Below, piece by piece: positions 1 through 5,592 of a DNA stretch of 5,592 nucleotides (position 1 is the first letter of the stretch; each line of letters opens with the position of its first letter). The translations under genes and the position numbers were made by a program. Below the pieces are notes generated by a model. That model saw only the letters and a program-made list of their open reading frames with translations. It made no database searches and was not told the DNA's origin. This stretch comes from Treponema sp. GTDB taxonomy: Bacteria; Spirochaetota; Spirochaetia; Treponematales; Treponemataceae. The stretch is from assembly GCA_022510885.1 (NCBI GenBank), contig JAFLSP010000124.1, positions 1-5,592 on the forward strand, written 5' to 3'.

Positions 1-15
1 ATGCCCCGCGCGCAT
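1..15. promoter_or_regulatory. Imperfect 15-bp dyad upstream of the hydrolase promoter (putative operator/activator site)
   Basis: The sequence ATGCCCCGCGCGCAT has ATGCnC and GnGCAT arms around a 3-bp centre. Its centre lies 66 nt before the A of the hydrolase ATG, which is also the predicted transcription start. The reverse complement of the element at 1083-1097 matches it at 14 of 15 positions, and that element sits at exactly the same distance from the next promoter. Binding by a dimeric regulator is inference. The element touches the window edge and may extend further left. Confidence 0.45.
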
Positions 16-38
16 ACCACGGCATAATCACAAAGCAT

Positions 39-67
39 TTGCCACCGCCGTTCCGGGCGTATATAAT
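39..67 (+). promoter_or_regulatory. Sigma70-type promoter of the hydrolase gene, predicted to give a leaderless mRNA
   Basis: The -35 hexamer is TTGCCA (39-44, 5/6 to consensus), followed by a 17-nt spacer and a perfect TATAAT -10 (62-67). A start 7 nt after the -10 falls at 74, the A of the ATG. No Shine-Dalgarno sequence lies before that ATG. The -35 is embedded in ACAAAGCATTTGCCA (30-44), which recurs with two mismatches before the ligase gene at the same distance from the ATG. Confidence 0.8.
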
Positions 68-73
68 GACGGC

Positions 74-1030
74 ATGAGAAGAAATCTGCTCATTGTCACT
101 TGCGCTTCGCTCCTGCTCTCATCGTGCGGCGGCGAGGGAATCACGCGGCTTGAAGGCGGGCTTTCCTCTGCCACGGTGGAGGGCGACTACCGCCTTGACG
201 AATTCCTGCGGGGCGGAGCGGAGAGCGACCGCGGCGTGGTGCGATTTTTGCTTGAAGGGGCGGGCTGCTCCACAATCCAGCTGCCGGGAAAGGACGGCGG
301 CTTCTTCTTCGGGCGGAACTTTGACTGGAACCGCTGCGACGCGCTCATTCTGACAACCAAGCCGGAAAGCGGCTACGCATCAATCTCCACAGTGAACACG
401 GACTTCATCAAGGCGGGCGCGGGAATTCCGTTTTTGAGCGAGGAGCTTCTGCTCAAGGCCGCCGTGTACGCGCCGCTCGACGGCATGAATGAGAAGGGCC
501 TGTGCGTGAGCGTGAACATGATTCAGGACTCCGCCACGATTGACCAGCGGACGGGAAAGCCCGGACTTACGACCACAACGGCAATCCGCGCCATGCTCGA
601 CAAGGCCGCCACCACCGACGAGGCGCTCGGCCTGCTCTCCCGCTATGACATGCACGCCTCGCTCGGCTACATGGTGCACTTCGCCATTGCCGACGCGCAC
701 GGAAAATCCGTTGCCGTGGAGTACATCGACGGCAGGATGAGCGTTGTCGAAACTCCGATTCTGACCAATTTCTACGTGAGCGAGGGGAAAAAATACGGCA
801 TCGGGACAAAGCAGAGCCACGAGCGTTTTTCGATTCTGCAAGGGCATGTCGGAAACTCTGCGGAAAGCGGCGCGGACGTGGCGGGAATCCTTGAGAGCGT
901 CTCCAAGCACAACTTCAACGAGTTCGAGTCCACCGAGTGGAGCGTGGTGTTCGACCAGAAGGCCCTGACCGCGACGTACTATCACCGCGAGCGCTACGGC
1001 AAGCAGTGGACGTTCTCGCTGAGGCAATGA
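74..1030 (+). CDS. Lipoprotein linear-amide C-N hydrolase, choloylglycine hydrolase-like (Ntn hydrolase)
   Basis: This 318-residue protein is probably exported and lipid-anchored. It starts with a basic MRRN, a hydrophobic stretch and the lipobox LSSC, with lipidation expected at Cys18. The residue after it is Gly, not the Asp that retains lipoproteins in the inner membrane of E. coli. Members of this family hydrolyse non-peptide C-N amide bonds with an N-terminal cysteine nucleophile. Here GCS at 64-66 gives Cys65, and FGRNFDW at 79-85 gives Arg81 and Asp84. The spacings from Cys (16 and 19) equal those of Cys2, Arg18 and Asp21 in bile salt hydrolases. Other family-like segments are NEKGLCVSVN (139-148), VEY (216-218), TNF (231-233) and ERF (250-252). 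Residues 19-64 would be a linker or propeptide. The gene stands alone behind its own promoter; no other in-frame start fits. Isopenicillin-N acyltransferase-like relatives are the main alternative. The substrate is unknown, and bile salts should not be assumed. Confidence 0.85.
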   Translation: MRRNLLIVTCASLLLSSCGGEGITRLEGGLSSATVEGDYRLDEFLRGGAESDRGVVRFLLEGAGCSTIQLPGKDGGFFFGRNFDWNRCDALILTTKPESGYASISTVNTDFIKAGAGIPFLSEELLLKAAVYAPLDGMNEKGLCVSVNMIQDSATIDQRTGKPGLTTTTAIRAMLDKAATTDEALGLLSRYDMHASLGYMVHFAIADAHGKSVAVEYIDGRMSVVETPILTNFYVSEGKKYGIGTKQSHERFSILQGHVGNSAESGADVAGILESVSKHNFNEFESTEWSVVFDQKALTATYYHRERYGKQWTFSLRQ

Positions 1031-1040
1031 GGCGCAAAAA

Positions 1041-1058
1041 GGCGGATTCCGTCCTGCC
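1041..1058 (-). terminator. Weak candidate intrinsic terminator reading leftward
   Basis: GGCGGA (1041-1046) can pair with TCC-T-GCC (1052-1058), giving a 6-bp stem with one bulged T and a 5-nt loop. On the - strand the hairpin is followed by TTTTT (1036-1040). No - strand gene is seen that would need it. On the + strand the stem follows the hydrolase stop codon but lacks a T-tract. GGCGGA could alternatively pair with TCCGCC at 1076-1081. Confidence 0.2.
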
Positions 1059-1082
1059 CTGCGCATAGAATGCCGTCCGCCT

Positions 1083-1097
1083 ATGCACGCGGGGCAT
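1083..1097. promoter_or_regulatory. Imperfect 15-bp dyad upstream of the ligase-ABC operon (putative operator/activator site)
   Basis: The sequence ATGCACGCGGGGCAT has the same ATGCnC...GnGCAT arms as the element at 1-15, but in the opposite orientation (14/15 identity after reverse complementing). Its centre is again 66 nt before the A of the downstream ATG. Both copies are followed by AC on the + strand. Further ATGC/GCAT half-sites lie just upstream, at 1063-1066 and 1070-1073. Regulator binding is inference. Confidence 0.45.
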
Positions 1098-1120
1098 ACT
1101 TCCCCATAAAAACAAAGTAT

Positions 1121-1149
1121 TTGCTATTCGTCTCATCATCAAGTATTTT
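1121..1149 (+). promoter_or_regulatory. Sigma70-type promoter of the ligase-ABC operon, predicted leaderless
   Basis: The -35 is TTGCTA (1121-1126, 4/6), followed by a 17-nt spacer and the -10 TATTTT (1144-1149, 4/6). The hexamers alone are weak. Support comes from the match to the hydrolase promoter: ACAAAGTATTTGCTA (1112-1126) matches 30-44 at 13/15 positions, at the identical distance from the ATG. The expected transcription start is 1156, the A of the ATG. Confidence 0.65.
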
Positions 1150-1155
1150 AAATCC

Positions 1156-2493
1156 ATGAATATCCGCCTTCTTCTGAGCATTGTCAGATTGCTCCTGAAC
1201 ACAAAAAAGTCACGCCGTGCCATGCTGCGCCTGCGCGAGAAAAAGCTCCGGCGCGTTCTGCGCCACGCTTGCAGAAACTCGCCGTATTACAAGGCGAGCT
1301 TTGCGGCGGCAGGAATCACAATGAGCAACATCAGTACAATTCCGCTCAAACGTTTGCCGGCGCTGGAGAAGGAGACGCTCCTTTCTGATTTCGACTCGAT
1401 TGTGACGAAGCGCGGCGTGACGCAGAGCTTCCTGCGCTCGCTGGACGAAAGCGGCGCTTCTGCCCCGCGCGGCGTGCATTTCGTCCATTCTTCCGGGACA
1501 ACGGGAACGCCGCGCTATGTGTTCTACGATGAGGCGGCATGGCGGACGATGCTTGCGGGAATCATCCGCGGCGCGTTCTGGGGCATGGGCTTCGGCGAGC
1601 TTCTGCGCTTTCTGCGGCAGGGCGTGCGCCTGTGCTACATTGCGGCGGTGAACGGGAATTACGGCGGCGCGGTCTCAATTCGCGGCGGCGCGCACGATAT
1701 GGGGGCTGAGGAGCTTTTCATAGATTTGAATACGCCTGTGGCGGAGTGGCTTCCTGCCATACATGCGTTCCGCCCGAACCTTCTGATAGGCTATCCGTCC
1801 GCGCTCAAAATTCTTGCGGAGGAGACGGAGCGCGAGCGGCGCGATGCGGATTTCTCCGAGGTGCGGCAGGTCGTCACGTGCGGCGAGCCGCTCCCGCCCG
1901 CGCTCAGGGCATACATGGAGCGCGTGTTCTGCAAGAAAGTCATCAACTTCTATGGCACGAGCGAGAGCCTTGCCTTGGGGCTTGAGGAGTCGAGGGACAG
2001 CGGGATGCTGCTCTTCGATGACCTCAATTATATAGAAGAAATCGACGGCGCGATGTACCTCACGTGCCTGTACAACTTTGCGCAGCCGCTCATCCGCTAC
2101 CGCATCTCGGACAAAATCCGCCTGCTTGATGAGGAGCGCGGCCCGTTCTCGCGCTGCACGGTGGTGCAGAGCCGCGAGGAGGACGTCATGTGGTTCACGG
2201 ACGGAGCGCGGCGCGAGTTCCTGCATCCGCTTTCGGTGGAGGGATTCTGCATTGACGGGCTTGTGGACTATCAGTTCGTGCAGACCGGCGACAGCGCGTT
2301 CTCCGTGCGGATTCAGACCGCGCCCGACATCGGCGGCACGAGTCAGCGGCGGATTTGCGACGACCTTGCCCGGCAGATTCAGCGCGTCCTTGACGAAAAG
2401 TCGCTCGGCTTCGTGCGCTTCTCGATTGAGCGCGTGGACGAAATCCTCCCCGAACAGAACGGCAAGAAAAAACTGGTTGTGAGGTGCGCATGA
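1156..2493 (+). CDS. PaaK/CapK-like adenylate-forming enzyme (AMP-binding superfamily)
   Basis: This 445-residue, probably cytoplasmic protein has the length of the phenylacetate-CoA ligase/CapK branch. Such enzymes activate a carboxylic acid as an acyl-adenylate and usually pass it to CoA or another acceptor. The N-terminal part has the family-like NSPYYKASF (41-49). The ATP-binding loop is HSSGTTGTPR (111-120), the adenine-binding motif is NFYGTSE (264-270), and IRYRISDK (313-320) carries the expected Asp319. The small C-terminal domain ends with NGKKKLVVR (435-443), which supplies candidate catalytic lysines. Residues 1-38 are unusually basic with a hydrophobic first third, perhaps for membrane contact. 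No Shine-Dalgarno precedes the ATG and no upstream start is available, which fits leaderless translation. The stop overlaps the ATPase start, so this enzyme is probably coupled to the transporter. The acid substrate and acceptor are unknown, and a role in phenylacetate degradation is not supported by the neighbours. Confidence 0.85.
   Translation: MNIRLLLSIVRLLLNTKKSRRAMLRLREKKLRRVLRHACRNSPYYKASFAAAGITMSNISTIPLKRLPALEKETLLSDFDSIVTKRGVTQSFLRSLDESGASAPRGVHFVHSSGTTGTPRYVFYDEAAWRTMLAGIIRGAFWGMGFGELLRFLRQGVRLCYIAAVNGNYGGAVSIRGGAHDMGAEELFIDLNTPVAEWLPAIHAFRPNLLIGYPSALKILAEETERERRDADFSEVRQVVTCGEPLPPALRAYMERVFCKKVINFYGTSESLALGLEESRDSGMLLFDDLNYIEEIDGAMYLTCLYNFAQPLIRYRISDKIRLLDEERGPFSRCTVVQSREEDVMWFTDGARREFLHPLSVEGFCIDGLVDYQFVQTGDSAFSVRIQTAPDIGGTSQRRICDDLARQIQRVLDEKSLGFVRFSIERVDEILPEQNGKKKLVVRCA
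2481..2484 (+). promoter_or_regulatory. Ribosome binding site that fixes the ATPase start
   Basis: GAGG lies 5 nt before the ATG at 2490, inside the end of the ligase gene. An in-frame GTG at 2484 would add two residues, but it overlaps this site and has no site of its own, so ATG 2490 is preferred. The contrast with the two leaderless genes is notable. Confidence 0.65.
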
Positions 2494-3233
2494 GGGAAAC
2501 GGTGCTTCGTGCGCGTGGTGTCAGAAGAATCGTTCTGCGCGGCATTGACCTGGACATCTATAAAAACGACTTCACCGTGGTGATGGGCGCGTCCGGCGCG
2601 GGAAAGTCCACGCTGCTGCACGCGCTCAGCCGCACCGACGAGATTGACGGCGGCGAGATTCTTTTGGGCGGCACAGACATCGCCCGGCTTTGCGAGCGGC
2701 AGATGGCGAGAATCCGTGCCGAGCAGTTCGGCTTTGTGTTTCAGCAGGCAAACCTCATCGAGAACCTCACGCTCTATGAGAATGTGCTCGTCGCGGGCTT
2801 CCTCTGCAAGACGCGGAGCGAGGCAGAGACGCGCGCGCAGGCGGACGCGCTGTTCGCGCGGATGAACCTTGCAGGCGCGAAAGACCGCCTTCCGCGCGAG
2901 GCTTCAGGCGGCGAGGCTCAGCGGTGCGCGATTGCCCGCGCCGTCATCAACCGGCCCGCGATTCTCTTCGCCGACGAGCCGACCGGCGCGCTGAACAGGA
3001 AGAATTCGCTGGAAGTGCTTGACTTGCTCTCCGCCCTGAACGCTGACGGCGCGGACGCTCAGACAATCCTCATGGTGACGCACGACATCCGCTCCGCAAT
3101 CCGCGGCAACAGAATCCTGTATCTTGAGGACGGCGCGATTGTCGCCGAGCTTTCGCTTCCCCGCTATGACGGCACGGAGACAAAAATCCGCGAGGAGAGG
3201 CTTTCCGCATGGCTGGAGGATTTGCAGTGGTAG
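2490..3233 (+). CDS. ABC transporter ATPase, LolD/MacB type
   Basis: This 247-residue cytoplasmic nucleotide-binding subunit powers the permease encoded next. Motifs in order are Walker A GASGAGKST (33-41, Lys39), Q-loop FQQ (Gln85), signature ASGGEAQR (138-145, usually LSGGQQQR), Walker B AILFADEP (157-164, catalytic Glu163), D-loop GALN (166-169, usually with Asp last) and H-loop THD (His198). All catalytic residues are present, so the subunit should be active. Pairing with an FtsX-type permease, and the LolD/MacB-like sequence around the Q-loop and Walker B, place it in the type VII (mechanotransmission) group. That group works on lipoproteins, peptides, antibiotics or envelope remodelling rather than simple solute uptake. 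The ATG overlaps the ligase stop as ATGA, and its own 3' end overlaps the permease start. The transported substrate cannot be deduced. Confidence 0.92.
   Translation: MRETVLRARGVRRIVLRGIDLDIYKNDFTVVMGASGAGKSTLLHALSRTDEIDGGEILLGGTDIARLCERQMARIRAEQFGFVFQQANLIENLTLYENVLVAGFLCKTRSEAETRAQADALFARMNLAGAKDRLPREASGGEAQRCAIARAVINRPAILFADEPTGALNRKNSLEVLDLLSALNADGADAQTILMVTHDIRSAIRGNRILYLEDGAIVAELSLPRYDGTETKIREERLSAWLEDLQW
3192..3200 (+). promoter_or_regulatory. Ribosome binding site for the permease (ATG start)
   Basis: GAGGAGAGG ends 8 nt before the ATG at 3209 and lies inside the ATPase gene. It is a strong purine-rich match and the main reason for choosing that start. Confidence 0.6.
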
Positions 3234-5592
3234 GCGGCGTTCCGGCGGCGCGGCGACTTCTTTTCCGCTCGTTCTTCAAGTGCCACTTCATAAGCATTGC
3301 CGCCGTGTGCTGCCTTGTGGCGGTGGTGTCGGCGGCGCTCTGCACGCTTGCGGCCGTGTCGCAGAACACGCGGCGGTACGTGGCGGCGGAGATTGAGCGG
3401 AGCGGATACGGCGACGTTGCGTTCTGGGTGAGCGGGCTTGATTCCGCGGACGCGCTCGCGGATTCCGTCTCGCGTCTGGAGCGGGTGGAGCGCGCGGAAT
3501 GCGAGCCGCTCATATTCGCGGACTACGAGCTGAACCAGAAAGAAAGCGACAGCGAGGGACAGCTGCTTCTCTATCAGAATGACGGACGCTACCGTTTTTT
3601 CTCGCTTGACAGCAGGGGCAGGGTCAGCGGATTTGCGGAGGCTCCTGCGGAGATTGCGGCAGGCTCGGCGTATCTTCCCGCGAGCATGATGCAGGGCTTC
3701 GGCGCGAAAGTCGGCGACCGCATCCACATCGTCACGGCGCGGAACGGCGCGAGGCATCCGCTGCTTGTGGCAGGCTTCTTTGAGGACCCCGTCGCGGGCA
3801 GCACGATGATTGGCATGAAGCGATTCCTCATTGGCGCGGACGACTACGCCATGATATGCGCCGCGGCGGAGAGGAGCGGCATAGACGCGCTCGCGCGGAA
3901 AGGCTTTCTGCTGCATCTCTGGCAGAAGGACGGCGCGGACGGCACAAGGCTTTCCGACGCGGACTTCATCAAGCACGTGAACGAGAACTCCGCGCTCCCG
4001 CGCTTTGCGGAACAGGCGCACAGCCGCACGGTCATGGCGGGCTTCATGCTCCTCTTGCAGGACAGCTTCACGGCAATCTTTGCCTCGTTCGTGCTGGTGC
4101 TGCTTTTTGTCACCCTGCTTGTCCTTGTGCATACGGTGCGGAGCGACATCAGGGCGGACTGGAAAGACCTGGGCATCCTGAAGGAGCTGGGCTTCACCTC
4201 ACGCGGCATTGCCGGTGTGTTCTGCCGCCTGTTCGCGCTGCCGGTGCTTTTTGGCGCGGCGGCGGGGCTTGCCGTATGCAATCCGCTTTCCAGTCTGACG
4301 CTTTCCCTGCTCGTCACCTCATCGGGGCTGCTCGTTCCTGCGCGTGTGCCGCTCGCGCTCTGCCTTCCGGCGCTGTCCGGGATTGCGGCCCTTCTTCTGT
4401 GCGCGGCGGCGTGGTCTGCACGGGTGGTGAGACGCTTCTCTCCGCTTGCGGCAATCCGCGGCGCAGAGCCTGATGAGAAGAAAGCGCGCTCCCGCACGCG
4501 GCGCAACGCGCTTCATCAGCACGGCTTTCAGCTCCACCTTGCGCTCAGGCAGGTTCTCAGCAAAAAGTCCGCATACGCAGGCGTGCTTGCGGTGAGCTTT
4601 TTCCTCGCGCTTTTCTCCTCAATGACGGCGCGGCTTGACAGCTGGCTCGGCAGGAACGGCGAGGGGCTGATGGACGCATTCAATCCCGCGGACCACCACC
4701 TCGGCGTGCAGGGCTTCGGCGCGGCGACGGTGGAGGATTTTGAGCGCGTCATCGGGGATTACTCGGAAATCACGGGGCGGTATGTCATTGCCATGCCCGT
4801 TCTGCGCCTGAACGGGACTGACTGCAAGGCGAACGTCATCTCCGCGCCGGAGCAGTTCCATATCCTGCGCGGAAGGACGTGCGGGGCGGACGAGGTGCTG
4901 CTCACGGAATTCCTGCTTGCGGATTTGGGGCTTTCCCTCGGCGACAGCGTGGAGATTTCCTCACGGAGCGGAAGCGCGCGCTTTGTCATCAGCGGAACGT
5001 ACCAGTGCGCGAACGACATGGGCGCGAATTTCGGCATGAGCCGCGACGGATACCTTCGGATTGCGGACGACAATCCGTCAATCTGGTGCCACCATTATTT
5101 TCTGCGCGATGAGAAAAAACGGCTTGAGGCGATGGGCGCGCTTGAGGAGGCCTACGGCGCGGAAATCCACGTGCACGAGAACGCATGGCCGGGTCTCTAT
5201 TCGATTCTCGCCGCCATGCGGACGCTCATCGCCGCGCTGTACGCGCTCTCCGCCCTTTTTGTCCTGCTTTCCGTGCTGCTCTCCGCCCGCAAAGTCCGAA
5301 CCGAGGAGACGCGCGACCTTGCGACATACCGGCTCCTGGGCTATCGGAGCGGAACGCTCCGCCTTTCGTTCGCCCTGCGCTTCATGCTTGTGAGCGCGGC
5401 GGGAGCGATGGCCGCGCTTGTCACGGGCGGCTTCCTCACTGACCCGCTCGCCGGAATGCTGCTGCGCTCGGCGGGCATAGCGGGCTTCTCGTCCCATCCG
5501 GGCGCGGCGCAAGCGCTGTTGCCCGCGCTGTTCGTAATATGTGTGGCTGGCGCGAGCGCGTGGGCACTGGGAGGCCTGCGCGGGAGCAGAGG
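3209..5592 (+). CDS. FtsX/MacB-type ABC permease with two FtsX halves, partial (runs off the right edge)
   Basis: The reading frame is open for 794 codons to the window end with no stop. This is the inner-membrane partner of the preceding ATPase. Predicted membrane segments are at about 26-50, 284-309, 335-358, 382-402, 454-471, 666-692, 720-742 and 768-790. This gives two four-helix FtsX units, each with a large extracytoplasmic domain after its first helix (about 51-283 and 472-665). Each half has a likely ATPase-coupling helix after its second membrane segment: DLGILKELGF (320-329) and DLATYRLLGY (703-712). SPLAAIRG (411-418) is the usual cytoplasmic tail of the first half. The second outer domain has four cysteines (539, 558, 600, 627) that might form disulfides. 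Since eight helices are already present, the stop is probably close. The ATG overlaps the ATPase gene by 25 nt; GTG 3227 is an alternative start. No adaptor (MacA-like) gene is visible. Confidence 0.9.
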   Translation, partial: MAGGFAVVGGVPAARRLLFRSFFKCHFISIAAVCCLVAVVSAALCTLAAVSQNTRRYVAAEIERSGYGDVAFWVSGLDSADALADSVSRLERVERAECEPLIFADYELNQKESDSEGQLLLYQNDGRYRFFSLDSRGRVSGFAEAPAEIAAGSAYLPASMMQGFGAKVGDRIHIVTARNGARHPLLVAGFFEDPVAGSTMIGMKRFLIGADDYAMICAAAERSGIDALARKGFLLHLWQKDGADGTRLSDADFIKHVNENSALPRFAEQAHSRTVMAGFMLLLQDSFTAIFASFVLVLLFVTLLVLVHTVRSDIRADWKDLGILKELGFTSRGIAGVFCRLFALPVLFGAAAGLAVCNPLSSLTLSLLVTSSGLLVPARVPLALCLPALSGIAALLLCAAAWSARVVRRFSPLAAIRGAEPDEKKARSRTRRNALHQHGFQLHLALRQVLSKKSAYAGVLAVSFFLALFSSMTARLDSWLGRNGEGLMDAFNPADHHLGVQGFGAATVEDFERVIGDYSEITGRYVIAMPVLRLNGTDCKANVISAPEQFHILRGRTCGADEVLLTEFLLADLGLSLGDSVEISSRSGSARFVISGTYQCANDMGANFGMSRDGYLRIADDNPSIWCHHYFLRDEKKRLEAMGALEEAYGAEIHVHENAWPGLYSILAAMRTLIAALYALSALFVLLSVLLSARKVRTEETRDLATYRLLGYRSGTLRLSFALRFMLVSAAGAMAALVTGGFLTDPLAGMLLRSAGIAGFSSHPGAAQALLPALFVICVAGASAWALGGLRGSR
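3215..3220 (+). promoter_or_regulatory. Alternative ribosome binding site for a GTG start of the permease
   Basis: GGAGGA sits 6 nt before an in-frame GTG at 3227, which would shorten the permease by six residues and reduce the overlap with the ATPase gene to 7 nt. Sequence alone does not decide between this and the ATG at 3209. Confidence 0.4.

Noticed and set aside
66..77. Tiny frame ATG ACG GCA TGA overlapping the hydrolase start
   Set aside because: Its ATG lies inside the -10 box, so it would not be in a transcript starting at 74. It looks like chance.
380..1066. Open frame on the - strand opposite the hydrolase
   Set aside because: It has low-complexity composition and no motif, and it is fully explained as a shadow of the hydrolase, whose catalytic motifs are intact.
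1..1097. Inverted 15-mers flanking the hydrolase gene as ends of a mobile element
   Set aside because: There is no transposase and no recognisable target duplication. Both copies sit at the same distance from a promoter, which favours regulatory sites.
1091..1105. GGGG-N7-CCCC hairpin as a terminator of the hydrolase transcript
   Set aside because: The stem is only 4 bp and is followed by an A-rich, not T-rich, stretch. It overlaps the promoter-associated dyad, which explains the bases better.
1675..2226. Open frame on the - strand opposite the ligase
   Set aside because: It overlaps the adenine-binding motif and ATP-site regions of a convincing AMP-binding enzyme and shows no domain of its own.
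2484..2489. GTG at 2484 as the ATPase start
   Set aside because: It overlaps the GAGG that serves ATG 2490 and lacks its own ribosome binding site. The ATGA overlap is the more typical junction.
3164..4132. Long open frame on the - strand opposite the ATPase end and the permease
   Set aside because: Its translation is rich in Arg, His and Ala with no recognisable domain, and it lies opposite a clear membrane protein. Long antisense frames are expected in GC-rich genes.

Overview
The window is a compact, GC-rich stretch (about 60% G+C, estimated by eye) with four genes, all on the + strand, and little non-coding DNA. The first gene encodes a lipoprotein with a typical lipobox, and the last two encode a LolD/MacB-type ABC transporter. 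This points to a bacterium, most likely a diderm (Gram-negative type). I cannot name a genus from the sequence. The only A+T-rich parts are the two promoter regions.

Layout. Positions 1-73 hold a promoter region. Positions 74-1030 encode a lipoprotein of the choloylglycine hydrolase / linear-amide C-N hydrolase (Ntn hydrolase) type. Positions 1031-1155 are the only sizeable intergenic gap and hold a second promoter region. Positions 1156-2493 encode a PaaK/CapK-like adenylate-forming enzyme. Positions 2490-3233 encode an ABC ATPase, and 3209 to the right edge encode a long permease with two FtsX-type halves, cut off by the end of the window. The last three genes overlap (ATGA junction, then a 25- or 7-nt overlap) and look like one translationally coupled operon.

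The strongest unusual signal is regulatory. The upstream regions of the hydrolase gene and of the ligase-ABC operon align without gaps at a fixed offset of 1082 nt. Both have an ATGC-N7-GCAT dyad centred 66 nt before the ATG, a 15-nt block ending in the -35 hexamer (13/15 identical), a 17-nt spacer, and a TATAAT-like -10 whose expected transcription start falls on the A of the start codon. Neither ATG has a Shine-Dalgarno sequence, whereas the two internal operon genes do. The hydrolase and the operon therefore look like a co-regulated pair read from leaderless mRNAs.

A possible joint role, which is inference only: a cytoplasmic enzyme activates an acid as an acyl-adenylate, an ABC system moves a product or lipid-linked molecule out of the inner membrane, and an exported Ntn amidase trims an amide bond outside the cytoplasm. 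The substrates cannot be read from the sequence.
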